Source of the DNA: Bacteroides faecis MAJ27
GTDB taxonomy: Bacteria > Bacteroidota > Bacteroidia > Bacteroidales > Bacteroidaceae
Assembly (NCBI RefSeq): GCF_900106755.1
Contig: NZ_FNNN01000020.1
Location: 1 to 64,000 of the forward strand
Reading direction: 5' to 3'
DNA: 64,000 bases
Below the pieces are notes generated by a model, which was not told the DNA's origin, ran no database searches, and saw only the letters and a program-made list of their open reading frames with translations. This document shows positions 62,880-64,000 of this stretch, piece after piece. The number at the start of each line of letters is the position of its first letter. The first letter of the stretch is position 1. The position numbers were made by a program, and so were the translations under genes.

Positions 62880-63761
62880 TTAAGCTCTTGGATGAGCTTG
62901 TTTATACACTTTTTTAAGTTCTTCAAATGTGGCATGCGTATAGATCTCGGTAGTTGCGATACTCTCGTGACCCAAAAGTTCTTTTACCGCGCCCAGTTCC
63001 GCTTCATTATTCAGCATCGTGGTAGCAAAAGTATGCCTCAACACGTGAGGACTTCTTTTCTTCAGCGTCGCCACCTTTGACAGGTTCCGTTTCACTAAAT
63101 TATAGACCAGATTCTTATAAAGCCGTTCACCACTCTCCTTCACGAAGAAGGCTTCCGACCTTTCCGGAATCATTTCGTTTCTTATATTAATATATTCAAG
63201 CATCAACTCCCGCAGTTCGTCACCGAACGGTATCAGCCTTTGCTTGTTTCTTTTCCCGGTTACTTTCAAAAGAGAAGCGGAGAAATCCACATCCTTATCA
63301 TCCAAACCTATCAATTCTGAAAGCCTCATGCCGGTGGCATAAAACATTTCAATAATCAACCGATCGCGACAGCCTTTAAATCCTTCGCCAAAGTCCGTAT
63401 CATCCAGCAACTTATCCATTTCGCTCTCTTTCAGAAAAACAGGTAACGGTTTTTTATTCTTAGGTCCCGTTATTTTCCTTAACGGATCCACTGTCACCTC
63501 TCCTTGCCTTAAAAGATACTTATAGAACGACCGGAGCGAACTCAACTTACGATTTACAGAAGTCGAAGTATATCCCCTATCCATTAATGAAACAATCCAT
63601 TCACGAATCAGTTCACCTTCCACCTCCAACGGATCAAACTTTCCGTACTCTTCTTGAGCAAACTCCCGCAGCTGCTTTATATCCTCGCCATACGCCAGAA
63701 CGGTTTTTTCGGAATAATTCCGCTCATACCGGAGATAATCAAGAAAAGATTTAATTAACAT
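62880..63761 (-). CDS. xerC: Tyrosine recombinase XerC/XerD family
   Basis: 293 residues from ATG at 63761. N-terminal SAM-like core-binding domain (about 1-90) and catalytic domain with all residues: R146 (GMRLSEL), K170 (VTGKRNKQ), H239 and R242 (HVLRHTF), H265 (LGHESIATTE) and nucleophile Y274. Size and close fit to Xer suggest resolution of chromosome dimers rather than an integrase; whether it is the XerC or XerD partner is not certain. Lies between rpsU and hpf in the same transcript. Confidence 0.93.
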   Translation of the reverse strand: MLIKSFLDYLRYERNYSEKTVLAYGEDIKQLREFAQEEYGKFDPLEVEGELIREWIVSLMDRGYTSTSVNRKLSSLRSFYKYLLRQGEVTVDPLRKITGPKNKKPLPVFLKESEMDKLLDDTDFGEGFKGCRDRLIIEMFYATGMRLSELIGLDDKDVDFSASLLKVTGKRNKQRLIPFGDELRELMLEYINIRNEMIPERSEAFFVKESGERLYKNLVYNLVKRNLSKVATLKKRSPHVLRHTFATTMLNNEAELGAVKELLGHESIATTEIYTHATFEELKKVYKQAHPRA

Positions 63762-63834
63762 AATATCGCTACATCTAAAATCGTGCAACGAATGTATGAA
63801 AAGAATTCAATAATTCAAAGGAAATTACGAATTA

Positions 63835-64000
63835 TTAATCTTCTACTTGCTGAAGTTGTTGTACATAAACCGCACGTTCTTTCTTAAGTCTTTTAGTTAC
63901 AGACGGTTTATCAAATTGCTGTCTGCTTCTCAATTCTTTTACGATACCAGTTTTCTCAAATTTTCTTTTAAACTTCTTCAGCGCTTTTTCAATGTTTTCG
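63835..64000 (-). CDS. rpsU: 30S ribosomal protein S21, partial (5' end outside the window)
   Basis: The last 54 codons plus stop are present: ENIEKALKKFKRKFEKTGIV, RSRQQFDKPSVTKRLKKERA and VQQLQQVED. S21 of Bacteroidetes is about 63 residues, so about nine N-terminal residues lie beyond base 64000. S21 binds at the 30S platform beside the anti-Shine-Dalgarno region. Confidence 0.95.
   Translation of the reverse strand, partial: ENIEKALKKFKRKFEKTGIVKELRSRQQFDKPSVTKRLKKERAVYVQQLQQVED

Noticed and set aside
62880..63761. Integrase of a mobile element
   Set aside because: The protein fits the housekeeping Xer group and sits in a conserved rpsU-hpf context; no attachment-site duplication or cargo is seen although tRNA genes are close.

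Overview
The window looks like a chromosome segment of a gut Bacteroides (order Bacteroidales). Support comes from gene content and order, the protein sequences (split RpoB of 1270 aa and RpoC of 1427 aa, EF-Tu of 394 aa), the absence of adk between secY and map, and promoters of the Bacteroidetes type (TAnnTTTG at -7). The species is not identified. Every gene is on the minus strand except one MutS-like gene, so transcription runs from high to low coordinates.

Layout in the direction of transcription. (a) 64000-62564: end of rpsU, a tyrosine recombinase and hpf, closed by a terminator that overlaps a new promoter. (b) 62466-49389: tRNA-Thr(UGU), tRNA-Tyr, tRNA-Gly, tRNA-Thr(GGU), tuf, tRNA-Trp, secE, nusG, rplK, rplA, rplJ, rplL, rpoB, rpoC. 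(c) A small DUF3467-type gene. (d) 48895-30670: rpsL, rpsG and fusA, then the whole S10/spc/alpha cluster from rpsJ to rplQ, ending at a strong terminator. This is the ordinary translation/transcription core. (e) Two small envelope-type genes converging on a plus-strand MutS-family ATPase that has membrane segments. (f) A gap of about 1.1 kb (26419-27530) with hairpins and periodic repeats. (g) A complete histidine utilisation operon hutU-ftcD-hutI-fchA-hutH (25650-19230), which converts histidine to glutamate and loads one-carbon units on tetrahydrofolate. (h) tetR-tolC-MFP-RND-PII-like (18898-12306), a tripartite efflux operon. (i) SGNH-SGNH-MBOAT (12083-8320), a probable envelope O-acylation module with two 14-bp gene overlaps. 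(j) A GH2 glycosidase, an aldo/keto reductase, a lipoprotein, a small HTH protein and three exported proteins of unknown function. (k) 1-842 holds no credible gene but several repeat arrays.

The most unusual signal is not a gene. At least five intergenic stretches carry short degenerate tandem arrays whose unit is 22 bp (or 21-22), each with a conserved core of about 10-16 nt and a variable remainder: 1-67, 98-185, 278-343, 12124-12211 and 26947-27034, with weaker cases at 19100-19208 and 26666-26730. Cores differ between arrays, but one unit recurs 26 kb apart (278-299 and 26687-26708, 17 of 22 identical). One array lies in the predicted 5' leader of the O-acylation operon. I do not know a described system that explains this; the period of about two helical turns fits a helically phased binding array, but slippage is the null hypothesis.
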